Below, in pieces: positions 1 through 8,800 of a stretch of 64,000 nucleotides of DNA. Made by a program: the position numbers and the translations under genes. Under the pieces are notes generated by a model. That model was not told the DNA's origin and searched no databases. It saw nothing but the letters and a program-made list of their open reading frames with translations. Numbering within the stretch: position 1 is the stretch's first letter; the number at the start of each line of letters is the position of its first letter. Source of the DNA: Flavobacterium sp. LPB0248 (lineage in GTDB: Bacteria; Bacteroidota; Bacteroidia; Flavobacteriales; Flavobacteriaceae); assembly GCF_013388355.1 (NCBI RefSeq), contig NZ_CP058246.1, positions 1,922,001 to 1,986,000 of the forward strand, in the 5' to 3' direction.

Positions 1-2711
1 ACTCACTTTTGGATGTTATTAAAAGAGAAAAACCAGATCACTTGGCTGTTGCTTTTGATAAAGGCGGAAGTCATGTAAGAACTGAAATGTTTGTTGATTA
101 CAAAGCCAATAGAGATGCAACACCTGAAGCAATTAAAATTGCTGTTCCATATATTCAGGAATTATTAAAAGCCATGCACATTCCAATTATTGAACTTGAA
201 GGTTGTGAAGCCGATGATTTAATTGGAACAATTGCGAAACAGGCAGAAAAACAAAACTACAAAGTCTACATGGTGACTCCAGATAAGGATTTTGCCCAGT
301 TAGTTTCTGAAAACATTTTTATGTATAAACCTGCCCGTATGGGTAACGGAATCGAAATTTGGGGAGTTCCTGAAGTTTTGGCAAAATTTGAAATTGAAAG
401 GCCTGAACAGGTAATCGATTTTCTTGGAATGATGGGTGATGCAATTGATAATATTCCAGGATTACCAGGTGTTGGAGAAGTGACTGCTAAAAAGTTTCTT
501 AAAGAATTTGGAACTATGGAAAACCTTTTAGAAAATACACATTTACTAAAAGGTAAAATGAAAGAAAATATTGAAGCGAATAAAGACAAAGGCATTCTTT
601 CTAAAAAACTGGCCGCAATTATCACGGATTGTGATGTGGCTTTTAATGAAGAAGATTACGAACTTTCTCGTCCAGATATTGAAAAAACAGATGCTATTTT
701 TCAGGAATTGGAATTTAGAAGAATGGCAGAGCAATTTGACAATTTGTTTAAAACTGATGGCGCTCAAACTGCTGCTCCAGCTCCTGATGCCAAATTGTAC
801 AAAAAAGCACAACCTAAAAACGAAGACCAATTTGATCTTTTTGGAAGTGGAAATACTAATGGGGAAAATGCTGAAATCGAAAGAACTTCGTTTTATAATA
901 CTTTAGAAAACACAGAGCATTTTTACCAAACCATTCAAGGCGATTTAGGCATTAAAATGCTTTTGCAGAATTTACAAAAACAGACTTCAGTTTGTTTTGA
1001 TACTGAAACTACAGGAATCGATGCTTTACATGCAGAATTGGTTGGAATGTCTTTCTCTTACGAAAAAGGAAAAGCATTTTATGTGCCATTTCCAGAAAGT
1101 CAGGAAGAAGCAAAAGCTTTGGTAGATAAATTTGTCCCGTTTTTTGAAAATGAAAACATTGAGAAAATCGGACAGAATTTAAAATACGATTTAAAAATCC
1201 TATCTAATTATGGTGTTTCTGTAAAAGGAAAACTTTTTGATACCATGATTGCGCATTATTTGATTAATCCAGATATGCGTCATAATATGGATATTTTAGC
1301 AGAAACGTATTTGAAATATTCTCCAAAATCTATTGAATCTTTAATTGGTAAAAAAGGGAAAAATCAGCTTAATATGCGCGATGTTCCTTTGGAAGATATT
1401 AAAGAATATGCGGCAGAAGATGCCGATATTACATTACAATTAAAAGAAATCTTTACAACAGAATTAGATAAAACAGAAACTAAAAAGTTATTTGACGAAA
1501 TCGAAATTCCATTAGTAAGCGTATTGGCCGATATGGAAACGGAAGGAATTCGTTTGGATGTAGATTTCTTAAAAGCAATGTCTTCTGAAATGGAAGTTGA
1601 AATCAAAGCTTTAGAAGAAAAAATATATGAAACCGCTGGCGAGAAATTCAACTTGGCCTCTCCAAAACAATTAGGAGATATTTTGTTTGAAAAACTAAAA
1701 ATTGGCGGCGCTAAGCAAAAGAAAACCAAAACTGGACAATATGCAACTGGCGAAGAAGTTTTGACTTATTTGGCCAATGACAACCCAATTGTAAAACAAA
1801 TTTTGGATTGGCGTCAAATGGTAAAATTACAGAGTACGTACATTCTAGCTTTACCAGAACAGGTAGACAAAAAAACTTTACGCGTTCATACCGATTATAT
1901 GCAGACGGTTGCCGCAACTGGGCGTTTAAGTTCTAACAATCCGAACTTGCAGAACATTCCGATTCGTACCGAAAGAGGACGCCAGATTCGTAAAGCTTTT
2001 GTTGCTCGCGATGAAAACCATACTTTAATCTCTGCCGATTACTCTCAAATCGAATTGAGAATTATTGCCGCTTTGAGTGGTGAAGAAAATATGATTGCAG
2101 CTTTCCAAAATGGAGAAGACATTCACAGAGCTACCGCTGCAAAAGTTTTTGATGTTGCCTTAGAAGAAGTTTCTCGTGAACAAAGAAGCAATGCTAAAAC
2201 AGTAAACTTCGGAATTATTTATGGTGTTTCTGCTTTTGGATTGAGTAATCAAACTTCACTTTCTAGAAGTGAAAGCGCTGCATTAATTGATGCTTATTAT
2301 AAAACATATCCTCGTCTTAAATCTTATATTTCAGAACAAGTCGAATTTGCACGAGAAAAAGGCTACGTACAAACTATTTTAGGTCGTCGCAGATATTTAA
2401 AAGATATTAATTCTGCCAACGCCGTTGTAAGAAGCGCTGCAGAACGAAATGCTGTAAATGCACCAATTCAAGGAAGCGCTGCCGATGTCATTAAAATCGC
2501 AATGATCAATATTCATAAAAAACTTCGTGACGAAAACTGGAAATCAAAAATGTTACTACAAGTACATGATGAGCTTGTGTTCGATGTTCACAACGACGAA
2601 CTCGAAAAAATCCAACCTATGATTAAACACGAAATGGAAAATGCTTTCAAATTGTCAGTCCCTTTAGAAGTTGAACTTGGAATGGGTAAAGATTGGCTAG
2701 AAGCTCACTAA
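1..2711 (+). CDS. polA: DNA polymerase I, 5'-truncated by window start
   Basis: Replicative gap-filling and repair polymerase. The reading frame is open from base 3, so the true start lies upstream and roughly 40 residues are missing (inferred from E. coli Pol I). Three domains follow in order: the 5' nuclease (EADDLIG near 200-220, DNIPGLPGVGEVTAKKF near 445-500), the 3'-5' exonuclease with an intact FDTETTG motif near 996-1016, which implies real proofreading, and the polymerase with motif A (SADYSQIELR, about 2031-2060) and motif C (VHDELVF, about 2562-2582). The protein is full length at its C-terminus and is followed by a perfect terminator hairpin. The TTG at 9 is only an internal leucine codon. 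Confidence 0.97.
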   Translation, partial: SLLDVIKREKPDHLAVAFDKGGSHVRTEMFVDYKANRDATPEAIKIAVPYIQELLKAMHIPIIELEGCEADDLIGTIAKQAEKQNYKVYMVTPDKDFAQLVSENIFMYKPARMGNGIEIWGVPEVLAKFEIERPEQVIDFLGMMGDAIDNIPGLPGVGEVTAKKFLKEFGTMENLLENTHLLKGKMKENIEANKDKGILSKKLAAIITDCDVAFNEEDYELSRPDIEKTDAIFQELEFRRMAEQFDNLFKTDGAQTAAPAPDAKLYKKAQPKNEDQFDLFGSGNTNGENAEIERTSFYNTLENTEHFYQTIQGDLGIKMLLQNLQKQTSVCFDTETTGIDALHAELVGMSFSYEKGKAFYVPFPESQEEAKALVDKFVPFFENENIEKIGQNLKYDLKILSNYGVSVKGKLFDTMIAHYLINPDMRHNMDILAETYLKYSPKSIESLIGKKGKNQLNMRDVPLEDIKEYAAEDADITLQLKEIFTTELDKTETKKLFDEIEIPLVSVLADMETEGIRLDVDFLKAMSSEMEVEIKALEEKIYETAGEKFNLASPKQLGDILFEKLKIGGAKQKKTKTGQYATGEEVLTYLANDNPIVKQILDWRQMVKLQSTYILALPEQVDKKTLRVHTDYMQTVAATGRLSSNNPNLQNIPIRTERGRQIRKAFVARDENHTLISADYSQIELRIIAALSGEENMIAAFQNGEDIHRATAAKVFDVALEEVSREQRSNAKTVNFGIIYGVSAFGLSNQTSLSRSESAALIDAYYKTYPRLKSYISEQVEFAREKGYVQTILGRRRYLKDINSANAVVRSAAERNAVNAPIQGSAADVIKIAMINIHKKLRDENWKSKMLLQVHDELVFDVHNDELEKIQPMIKHEMENAFKLSVPLEVELGMGKDWLEAH

Positions 2712-2735
2712 AAAAATTATTCTTCACACTTAAAG

Positions 2736-2761
2736 ACCGTTCAAATTTGAACGGTTTTTTT
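2736..2761 (+). terminator. Rho-independent terminator after polA
   Basis: A 20-base perfect palindrome (2736-2755, ACCGTTCAAA and its complement) runs directly into a run of seven T. It starts 25 bases after the polA stop. Confidence 0.9.
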
Positions 2762-2847
2762 ATTCATTAAAAACAACATTGTAAGAATCTTACTTTTGCT
2801 ACTTTTACAGTTTTATAACAACCTTTAAAGATTTAAAAGAAAGTAAA

Positions 2848-3963
2848 ATGAAGAAATATTTCTTATACCTATTTCTGCTTTATTCAACAATTGCAATTTG
2901 TCAGAGCAAAATTTATTATCTAGAAGGAACTTTAGGCAAAAGCACTATTTTCATGACTGTTCAAGTCTACAACTCAGATAATGAGAATAATCTCAATGCC
3001 GTATATTTCTATAAAAGTTCATTAAAAGATATTAAGCTGGAAGGAAAATTAAAGGATGGCAATAATTTTACTTTCTATTTTAAACCTGGCGATAATATTA
3101 CTGAGAAATTCTACCTGAAAAAATCGGGCAATAATTTTGATGGATTTTGGTATGATGCTAAAGAAAAACAATTGGCTGTTCATCTTGAACCAGTAAATTT
3201 TGATAATTACAAATCAAATCTCAAAATTAGGTTTGACGAAGAACGTCTTAATCTAGTGAAATACAAATTCCTTGAATTCAAAAAACAGAAAACCACACTT
3301 TACAACAATAAAGAATTTGTTTGGTATTCTGAGAAACATTGCGATTCTGATTTTTTTAGATTAGGAAACAATTTTACAGCAAAAAACAAGGCTTTGATTA
3401 ATCCGATCTTAGAAAGTATACATATTGAAAATACATTATCTCAGCTTAATTGCGCTTCTAGTTTTGAATACAGCCAAGGAAAAGGCATTGAAGGAAATAC
3501 AACAATTAACTTTCTGAATAATGATTTATTAGGTTTTCAAGTTTCGATGTTTTGGGACTGCGGAGGCGCTCATCCCGATTTTGGAAGTAGCGGTTATCTT
3601 ATTGATTTAAACAACGGAAAACAATATGGAATTGATGATATTCTAGCTTTTGACAAAAGCGTAACTGGCGACAAAGAGAATAATTTTGATGCTTTTTCAA
3701 AATACAGAAGCACTTATTTTGCACCAAAATTACTGGCTGTACTTAACTCTCAGGAACATTTTGAAAAACCAAAAAACGATGACGATCCTTGCGATTATAC
3801 CAACGAAGAATATTGGGATTTTCCTTCTTGGAATTACACAGAAAAAGGAATTGAATTTACTCCTATTTTTTATAGAGCAGCAAGATCTTGTGAAGAATCT
3901 TTTTTAGTTCCCTTTGAGAAATTAAAAAAGTATAAGAACCCAAAATTTCCTTATTCATTATAA
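2848..3963 (+). CDS. Exported protein with RsiV-like (DUF3298-type) C-terminal region
   Basis: A 371-residue protein with an N-terminal signal peptide (MKKYFLYLFLLYSTIAICQ, cleavage after about residue 19). It is therefore periplasmic or surface exposed. The central part (about residues 230-260) contains CGGAHPD followed by a YLIDLNNGKQYGIDDIL stretch, which resembles the GGAHP and 'dl.tGk.l.L.D' pattern of the DUF3298/RsiV-like family. The first 110 residues are beta-rich and look like a separate domain. Its biochemical function is not known to me. It is a single-gene unit between two terminators. Confidence 0.75.
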   Translation: MKKYFLYLFLLYSTIAICQSKIYYLEGTLGKSTIFMTVQVYNSDNENNLNAVYFYKSSLKDIKLEGKLKDGNNFTFYFKPGDNITEKFYLKKSGNNFDGFWYDAKEKQLAVHLEPVNFDNYKSNLKIRFDEERLNLVKYKFLEFKKQKTTLYNNKEFVWYSEKHCDSDFFRLGNNFTAKNKALINPILESIHIENTLSQLNCASSFEYSQGKGIEGNTTINFLNNDLLGFQVSMFWDCGGAHPDFGSSGYLIDLNNGKQYGIDDILAFDKSVTGDKENNFDAFSKYRSTYFAPKLLAVLNSQEHFEKPKNDDDPCDYTNEEYWDFPSWNYTEKGIEFTPIFYRAARSCEESFLVPFEKLKKYKNPKFPYSL

Positions 3964-3998
3964 TAAAAAAGCCATCCGTTGCGGATGGCTTTTATTAT
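3964..3998. terminator. Bidirectional terminator between convergent genes
   Basis: GCCATCCG-TTG-CGGATGGC (3971-3989) has A-rich sequence on its left and T-rich sequence on its right. It can end transcription both of the exported protein gene (+) and of the LacI gene (-). Confidence 0.88.
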
Positions 3999-3999
3999 T

Positions 4000-5025
4000 T
4001 TATACTTTTCTTGTAGATTCTCTTTCTTTCAATTTTGTCTTGATGACAATCGTTTCATATTCAGAAACTGTTCCTTCCGGCTCTTCCAATCTTTCAATTA
4101 ATCTTTTTGCAGCAACTTCTCCAATTTCAACACCATGCTGACTTACCGTAGTCAAACTTGGCGATAAACGTCTTGAAGCCAAAATACCATCTGCAAAACC
4201 AATAATCGAAATATCTTCTGGAACTCTATATCCTTTTTTCAAACTTACTCGCAAAGCTGCAACTGAATCATTTTCATCCAAGGCAAAAATTCCGTCAATT
4301 TTATTGTCAAAAATTGCATCAATTTTACTTTTCATGTCATCTTCAGAATCGGTACGAAGAATGATTTTTTCATTAACCGGAATATTGTTGTCTTTTAACG
4401 CTTTCAAATATCCATCGGCTCTTAATTTCCCAACACTCAAATTATCTACAGAAGATATTAAAGCGATATTTTTACATCCAAGATTAATTAAATGCTGTGT
4501 CGAATTTAATGCTGAATCAAAATCATCTACAACAACCTTATCACAGTCTACTTCATCAGCAATACGGTCAAACATCACAATTGGCGTTCCATCATTAATA
4601 ATTTCCGAAAAGTGATTGTAATCCTGAAGCTTTTGAGCTTCCTCAGAAACTGAAAGAATAAATCCGTCAATAGTTCCGTTGCTTAACATTTCAAGCGTGT
4701 GAATTTCTTTTTCTAAAGATTCGTTAGAGATACAGGTAATTACATTATATCCTTTTTTATCGGCAACTTTCTCAATACCGCTAAAAACTTTCGCAAAGAA
4801 AGAATTTAAAATATTCGGAATAATTACTCCAATCGTTTTTGTTTTACGATTCTTTAGATTCAAACCAATGACATTCGGCTTATAGTTTTTGAGTTTGGCA
4901 TACTCCTTAATCTTCACCTTCGTTTGTTCACTAATTTCTGGACTGTCATTCAACGCTTTAGATACAGTCGAAACAGAAACACCAAGTTCTTTCGCAATTT
5001 GTTTTAGAGTTGCTTTAGCTTTCAT
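4000..5025 (-). CDS. LacI-family transcriptional regulator
   Basis: A 341-residue DNA-binding repressor or activator. The N-terminal helix-turn-helix (residues about 5-50) has TLKQIAKELGVSVSTVSKAL, followed by the hinge and a periplasmic-binding-protein-like sensor domain (about 60-335; GVIIPNILNSFFAKVFSGIE, GFADGILASRRLSPSLTTV). The family usually senses sugars or nucleosides. No carbohydrate operon is adjacent, so the target is unknown; the divergent neighbour is the ferritin-like pair. A promoter -7 element lies at 5051-5058. No oddities were seen. Confidence 0.93.
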   Translation of the reverse strand: MKAKATLKQIAKELGVSVSTVSKALNDSPEISEQTKVKIKEYAKLKNYKPNVIGLNLKNRKTKTIGVIIPNILNSFFAKVFSGIEKVADKKGYNVITCISNESLEKEIHTLEMLSNGTIDGFILSVSEEAQKLQDYNHFSEIINDGTPIVMFDRIADEVDCDKVVVDDFDSALNSTQHLINLGCKNIALISSVDNLSVGKLRADGYLKALKDNNIPVNEKIILRTDSEDDMKSKIDAIFDNKIDGIFALDENDSVAALRVSLKKGYRVPEDISIIGFADGILASRRLSPSLTTVSQHGVEIGEVAAKRLIERLEEPEGTVSEYETIVIKTKLKERESTRKV

Positions 5026-5050
5026 CCAATTGAATTTTATGTAATTAATA

Positions 5051-5058
5051 CAAATATA
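5051..5058 (-). promoter_or_regulatory. Promoter -7 element for lacI-type gene
   Basis: TATATTTG on the minus strand matches TAnnTTTG and lies 26 bases before the start codon. A TTG occurs 21 bases further upstream, slightly longer than the usual spacing. Confidence 0.5.
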
Positions 5059-5234
5059 GTAGAATTACCTAAAATAAAACAAAAACAAGCTATTAGTATT
5101 TAAAAATATAAGTCATTTCGAAATAATATTTAATTAAACAGAGATTTTAAAACCGCTCTTACTAAAATTTCGTTAATAACTAAATACCAGTTAACTAAAA
5201 AACCAATGTTGTTAACCTAATAAAAAACTTGATT

Positions 5235-5981
5235 ATGAAAAACGAAGTTAAAATTCATGAAGTTAACCCTTCACTGGATAGCAGAAGGAGCTTTCTTAAG
5301 CTCAGCGGATTAACATTAATGACCACAGGTCTAGTTTTGGCTGGCTGTAGCGATAATGACAACAACAATGATATGCCAGACACTTCTTTGCCAGGAGTAA
5401 GAAATGGTGTTTTTGATTTAGGCTCCGGAGATTTTGGAGTATTAACCTATGCTTATGCTCTAGAACAATTAGAAGCCGACTTTTATACTAAAGTAGTAAA
5501 TTCGAGCAGTTTCAACACTGTCTTCAGTAGTCTTGAACGCGAAGTTTTGACTGATTTATACCATCACGAAGTGGTTCACAGAGATTTCTTCAAAGCTGCA
5601 TTAAATGGAGCACTTCCCGATCCAAGTTCACAATTACTTCCTTCTTTAGCCTTTAATTATGGTTCTTTAAATTTCAACAGCCGCACCGAAGTTCTAGCTA
5701 CTGCAAAAGCACTAGAAGATACTGGCGTTGCTGCTTATAACGGAGCAGGAAGATTAATTAAAACAGCAGACTACTTATTATTGGCCGGAAAAATTGTTTC
5801 GGTTGAAGCCAGACATGCTGCCGCAATAAGAAGCTTAATCAATCCGAATTCAAAAGATTTTGCCGGAGACGATATTGTAAATATGTCAACAGGTTTAGAT
5901 GACGCAAAAGATCCATCTAAAATCCTACCGATTGCTGCTGGTTTTATTACCACAAAATTTACAGCTAAATACTTGCCTTAA
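5235..5981 (+). CDS. Tat-exported ferritin-like lipoprotein
   Basis: A ferritin-like four-helix protein of 248 residues. The ATG at 5235 is preferred over the TTG two codons upstream. The N-terminus has a twin-arginine motif (SRRSFLKLSG) and a lipobox (LAGC), so the folded protein is probably exported by Tat and lipidated. Diiron-type ligands appear as the repeated pattern E...ExxH: LEQLEADFY, HHEVVHRDFF, ALEDTGVAAY and SVEARHAA. The family is Ferritin_2-like; members are often linked to stress or desiccation, but the substrate is unknown. The next gene is a paralog 25 bases downstream, so they are likely co-transcribed. Confidence 0.85.
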   Translation: MKNEVKIHEVNPSLDSRRSFLKLSGLTLMTTGLVLAGCSDNDNNNDMPDTSLPGVRNGVFDLGSGDFGVLTYAYALEQLEADFYTKVVNSSSFNTVFSSLEREVLTDLYHHEVVHRDFFKAALNGALPDPSSQLLPSLAFNYGSLNFNSRTEVLATAKALEDTGVAAYNGAGRLIKTADYLLLAGKIVSVEARHAAAIRSLINPNSKDFAGDDIVNMSTGLDDAKDPSKILPIAAGFITTKFTAKYLP

Positions 5982-6006
5982 TCTTAACCGCTAAAACTTA
6001 GAAATT

Positions 6007-6819
6007 ATGAACATTTTAAAATTTATAGAATCCTTTACTGATGATAATTTGATGAATAGCACTGGTTCTCGAAGAGACAGTTTTACACAGTTTGGGAATA
6101 TTGGAAAAAATTTAGCTTTAGCATCAATTCCATTCGGATTGTCAGCTCTTACCAATAAAGCTTTTGCAAAAGACATTACAGCAACACCGGCAACACCTAT
6201 TGGAGCTTTACAATTTGCTCTGACCTTAGAATATCTTGAAAACGAATTTTACGCCATGGCTTTAGATTCTGGAGTAATTCCGGCTTCTGAAAATGGCGGG
6301 CGTGATTTAAAAGTATTTCAGCAAATAGCGGCGCACGAATCTGATCATGTTAAATTTTTAATTGCTGGTTTAGGCGGTACAGCAAGTGCCAATTTCGTTC
6401 CTAAACCTACTTTTGACTTTACGGTTGGCGGTGCTTTTGATCCTTTTCATGATTACCCAACATTTTTAGCTTTAGCCCAAGCTTTTGAAGATACTGGAGT
6501 TCGAGCCTACAAAGGACAAGCTGCTAACTTAATTACTACACCCGATTTATTGACTGCTGCATTGCAGATTCATTCTGTTGAAGCACGTCATGCTTCTGAA
6601 GTCAGACGATTAAGAGGTTTAAAAGGATGGATCTCTAATGCCGAACGAGGTGCGGGCATGCCAGCAGCGACACAAGCAGTTTATGATGGCGAAGGCGTAA
6701 CCATGCAGGCAGGATTTAATACAGCAACTGCTTTTGGACCTGCAGCAGGCTCAGAAGCTTATGATGAGCCACTTACAACTCAGCAGGTTGTAGACATCGC
6801 TAATATATTTATCGTATAA
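6007..6819 (+). CDS. Exported ferritin-like protein (paralog)
   Basis: A 270-residue paralog of the preceding gene. It shows the same two helical pairs with putative metal ligands: LEYLENEFY, AAHESDHVKF, AFEDTGVRAY and SVEARHASEV. The N-terminus carries a Tat-like SRRDSF and a hydrophobic stretch ending in ALTNKAFAK, but no lipobox cysteine, so this copy is probably soluble in the periplasm while its partner is membrane anchored. The C-terminus adds a short tail beyond the four-helix core. A terminator follows at 6842-6876. Confidence 0.83.
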   Translation: MNILKFIESFTDDNLMNSTGSRRDSFTQFGNIGKNLALASIPFGLSALTNKAFAKDITATPATPIGALQFALTLEYLENEFYAMALDSGVIPASENGGRDLKVFQQIAAHESDHVKFLIAGLGGTASANFVPKPTFDFTVGGAFDPFHDYPTFLALAQAFEDTGVRAYKGQAANLITTPDLLTAALQIHSVEARHASEVRRLRGLKGWISNAERGAGMPAATQAVYDGEGVTMQAGFNTATAFGPAAGSEAYDEPLTTQQVVDIANIFIV

Positions 6820-6841
6820 TTACTTTTTTCTCTAAATATTT

Positions 6842-6876
6842 AACCGTCTTGACATTATTGTAGAGACGGTTTTTTT
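6842..6876 (+). terminator. Terminator after ferritin-like pair
   Basis: AACCGTCT (6842-6849) pairs with AGACGGTT (6864-6871) and is followed by a T-run to 6876. Confidence 0.88.
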
Positions 6877-6941
6877 ATTCATTAATTAATTAAAAAACTG
6901 AACCCCTGATTTTCAGGATATAAAATATTCTTTTCAGGTAT

Positions 6942-6971
6942 TTGGTTTTAAAATAATTAATTGTACTTTTG
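6942..6971 (+). promoter_or_regulatory. Promoter of rplM operon
   Basis: TTG (6942-6944), a 19-base spacer and TACTTTTG (6964-6971) match the Bacteroidetes consensus TTG-N17-20-TAnnTTTG. The predicted transcription start is near 6976-6979. Confidence 0.75.
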
Positions 6972-6991
6972 CATCCCCTTTATTGGGGATG
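6972..6991 (+). promoter_or_regulatory. Inverted repeat at rplM transcription start
   Basis: CATCCCC (6972-6978) and GGGGATG (6985-6991) form a perfect 7-bp inverted repeat. Because the predicted start of transcription falls inside or next to the left arm, it may be a DNA operator rather than an RNA hairpin. This is inference. Confidence 0.4.
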
Positions 6992-7014
6992 GAATGTTTA
7001 ATTAAAATAATATT

Positions 7015-7470
7015 ATGGACGCATTAAGCTACAAAACAGTTTCAGCAAGTAAAGCCACTGTAACTAAAGAGTGGATTGTTGTTGACGCTGAAGGTCATAA
7101 CTTAGGACGTCTTGCTTCTAAAGTTGCAATGATTTTAAGAGGTAAGTACAAGCCAAGTTACACACCGCACGTTGACTGTGGAGATAACGTAATTGTTATC
7201 AACTCAGAAAAAATTAACCTTACAGGTACAAAAATGAATGACAAAATTTACATGCGTCATACAGGTTACCCAGGAGGACAAAGAACTTTAACTGCTAAAG
7301 TATTGCAAGCTAAAAATCCAGCTGCATTAGTAGAAAAAGCTGTAAAAGGTATGTTACCTAAAAACAAATTAGGAGCAGAACTTTTTAGAAATCTAAATGT
7401 TGTTGTAGGAGCTGAGCACAAACATGGAGCTCAAAAACCTAGAACTGTTAACCTAAATGATCTTAAGTAA
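7015..7470 (+). CDS. rplM: 50S ribosomal protein L13
   Basis: A 151-residue large-subunit ribosomal protein of normal length. Family sequence is recognisable in WIVVDAEGHNLGRLASKVA, RGKYKPSYTPHVDCGD, MRHTGYPGGQR and GMLPKNKLG. The ATG at 7015 follows the operon promoter by about 40 bases. Its stop codon overlaps the next start (TAATG), which implies translational coupling to rpsI, the standard partner. First gene of rplM-rpsI-rpsB-tsf. Confidence 0.98.
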   Translation: MDALSYKTVSASKATVTKEWIVVDAEGHNLGRLASKVAMILRGKYKPSYTPHVDCGDNVIVINSEKINLTGTKMNDKIYMRHTGYPGGQRTLTAKVLQAKNPAALVEKAVKGMLPKNKLGAELFRNLNVVVGAEHKHGAQKPRTVNLNDLK

Positions 7471-7856
7471 TGGGAGTTATTCACAAAATCGGTAGAAGAA
7501 AAACCGCTGTTGCACGTGTATACGTTTCTGAAGGAACTGGAAACATCACTGTAAACAAAAAAGAATTCGCAACTTACTTTCCAACTGCAACTTTACAATA
7601 CAAAGTTTTACAACCGCTTTCTATGACAGAAAACGCTGGTAACTTTGATGTAAAAGTAAACGTTTACGGAGGTGGTACAACTGGTCAAGCAGAAGCTGTA
7701 AGAATGGCATTAGCACGCGTAATGTGCGAAGTTAACGCTGAAAACAGAGGAATCCTTAAACCAGAAGGTTTATTAACAAGAGACCCAAGAATGGTTGAAC
7801 GTAAGAAATTCGGTCAGAAGAAAGCTCGTAAGAGATTCCAGTTCTCTAAACGTTAA
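7470..7856 (+). CDS. rpsI: 30S ribosomal protein S9
   Basis: A 128-residue small-subunit protein. It begins IGRRKTAVARVYV and ends in the basic tail RKKFGQKKARKRFQFSKR that reaches the ribosomal P site in known structures. Its start overlaps the rplM stop by one base. The 176-base gap before rpsB holds a hairpin and a structured leader. Confidence 0.98.
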   Translation: MGVIHKIGRRKTAVARVYVSEGTGNITVNKKEFATYFPTATLQYKVLQPLSMTENAGNFDVKVNVYGGGTTGQAEAVRMALARVMCEVNAENRGILKPEGLLTRDPRMVERKKFGQKKARKRFQFSKR

Positions 7857-7863
7857 TATTACC

Positions 7864-7888
7864 TGTCTTGTTCAAATGGGACAAGACA
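7864..7888 (+). terminator. Hairpin after rpsI, weak terminator or processing site
   Basis: TGTCTTGT (7864-7871) and ACAAGACA (7881-7888) form a perfect 8-bp stem with a 9-base loop. The following bases are AT-rich but lack a strict T-run, so partial termination or RNA processing is as likely as full termination. Confidence 0.5.
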
Positions 7889-7902
7889 TTATCAATTATT
7901 TA

Positions 7903-7930
7903 TTGAAATTAAAAAACACAGTTATTGTTG
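7903..7930 (+). promoter_or_regulatory. Candidate internal promoter for rpsB-tsf
   Basis: TTG (7903-7905), 17 bases, then TATTGTTG (7923-7930), one mismatch from TAnnTTTG. The structured leader begins directly after it. Confidence 0.4.
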
Positions 7931-8010
7931 CTCTCCTATCGAGGTAGGATATAGTTTAGCATCTAAATGTATAAAGCCAGAGAAATCGCCATTTATACAT
8001 TGCTAATCAA
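7931..8010 (+). ncRNA. Structured leader upstream of rpsB (candidate S2 autoregulatory RNA)
   Basis: Two helices are visible. The first is TCCTA/TAGGA (7934-7938, 7945-7949) with a 6-base loop. The second is longer: TTAGCA (7956-7961) pairs with TGCTAA (8001-8006), then after a one-sided bulge ATGTATAAA (7967-7975) pairs with TTTATACAT (7992-8000). Such paired leaders before rpsB bind S2 in other bacteria (known for gammaproteobacteria); here that role is inferred from position and pairing only. Confidence 0.55.
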
Positions 8011-8032
8011 CAGAACGTAAACTAGTACAAAA

Positions 8033-8800
8033 ATGGCAAACAAAATAGAAGTAAAAGAATTACTAGAAGCAGGTGTTCACTTCGGACACATGACTAGAAA
8101 ATGGGATCCAAATATGGCTCCTTACATTTATATGGAGCGTAATGGTATTCACATTATCAATCTATATAAAACTGCAGCTAAAATTGAAGAGGCTAACGAA
8201 GCTTTGAAAAAAATCGCTGCATCAGGTAGAAAAATTTTATTCGTAGCTACCAAAAAACAAGCAAAAGACATCGTTGCTGATAAAGCAAAAGCTGCAAACA
8301 TGCCTTACATCACTGAAAGATGGCCAGGTGGAATGTTGACTAACTTCGTAACTATCAGAAAGGCAGTTAAAAAAATGTCTTCTATTGATAAAATGAAGAA
8401 AGATGGTACTTTCAACACTTTATCTAAAAAAGAGCGTTTACAAGTTGATCGTCTACGTGCTAAATTAGAGAAAAACTTAGGTTCAATTGCTGATATGTCT
8501 AGATTACCTGCAGCATTGTTCGTAGTAGATATCAAAGCTGAACACATCGCAATAAAAGAAGCTCAAAAATTAAACATTCCAGTTTTCGCAATGGTTGATA
8601 CGAATTCTGACCCAAGAGAGGTTGATTACGTGATTCCTGCAAATGATGATGCTTCTAAATCAATTGACAAAATTTTATCTTTAGTGACTACTGCAGTAAT
8701 CGAAGGTCTTTCTGACAGAGGTGCTGAAAAAGAAGTTGAAGCTGCTGAAGAAGCTCCTGCTGTTGAGGCTGAAGCTGCTGCTCCTGCAACTGAAGAATAA
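8033..8800 (+). CDS. rpsB: 30S ribosomal protein S2
   Basis: A 255-residue small-subunit protein. It contains LLEAGVHFGHMTRKWDPNM, FVATKKQAKDIV, ERWPGGMLTNF and NIPVFAMVDTNSDP. The C-terminus is a low-complexity Glu/Ala tail of about 25 residues, as often seen in Bacteroidetes S2. It is paired with tsf, the usual arrangement, and preceded by a structured leader. Confidence 0.98.
   Translation: MANKIEVKELLEAGVHFGHMTRKWDPNMAPYIYMERNGIHIINLYKTAAKIEEANEALKKIAASGRKILFVATKKQAKDIVADKAKAANMPYITERWPGGMLTNFVTIRKAVKKMSSIDKMKKDGTFNTLSKKERLQVDRLRAKLEKNLGSIADMSRLPAALFVVDIKAEHIAIKEAQKLNIPVFAMVDTNSDPREVDYVIPANDDASKSIDKILSLVTTAVIEGLSDRGAEKEVEAAEEAPAVEAEAAAPATEE

Noticed and set aside
266..625. Minus-strand open frame inside polA
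   Set aside because: It lies wholly within the polA coding region and its translation has no family features; a shadow of polA codons. The same applies to the other minus-strand frames between 546 and 1917.
571..906. Plus-strand frame overlapping polA
   Set aside because: Out of frame with polA, Leu/Lys-rich and not family-like; a shadow.
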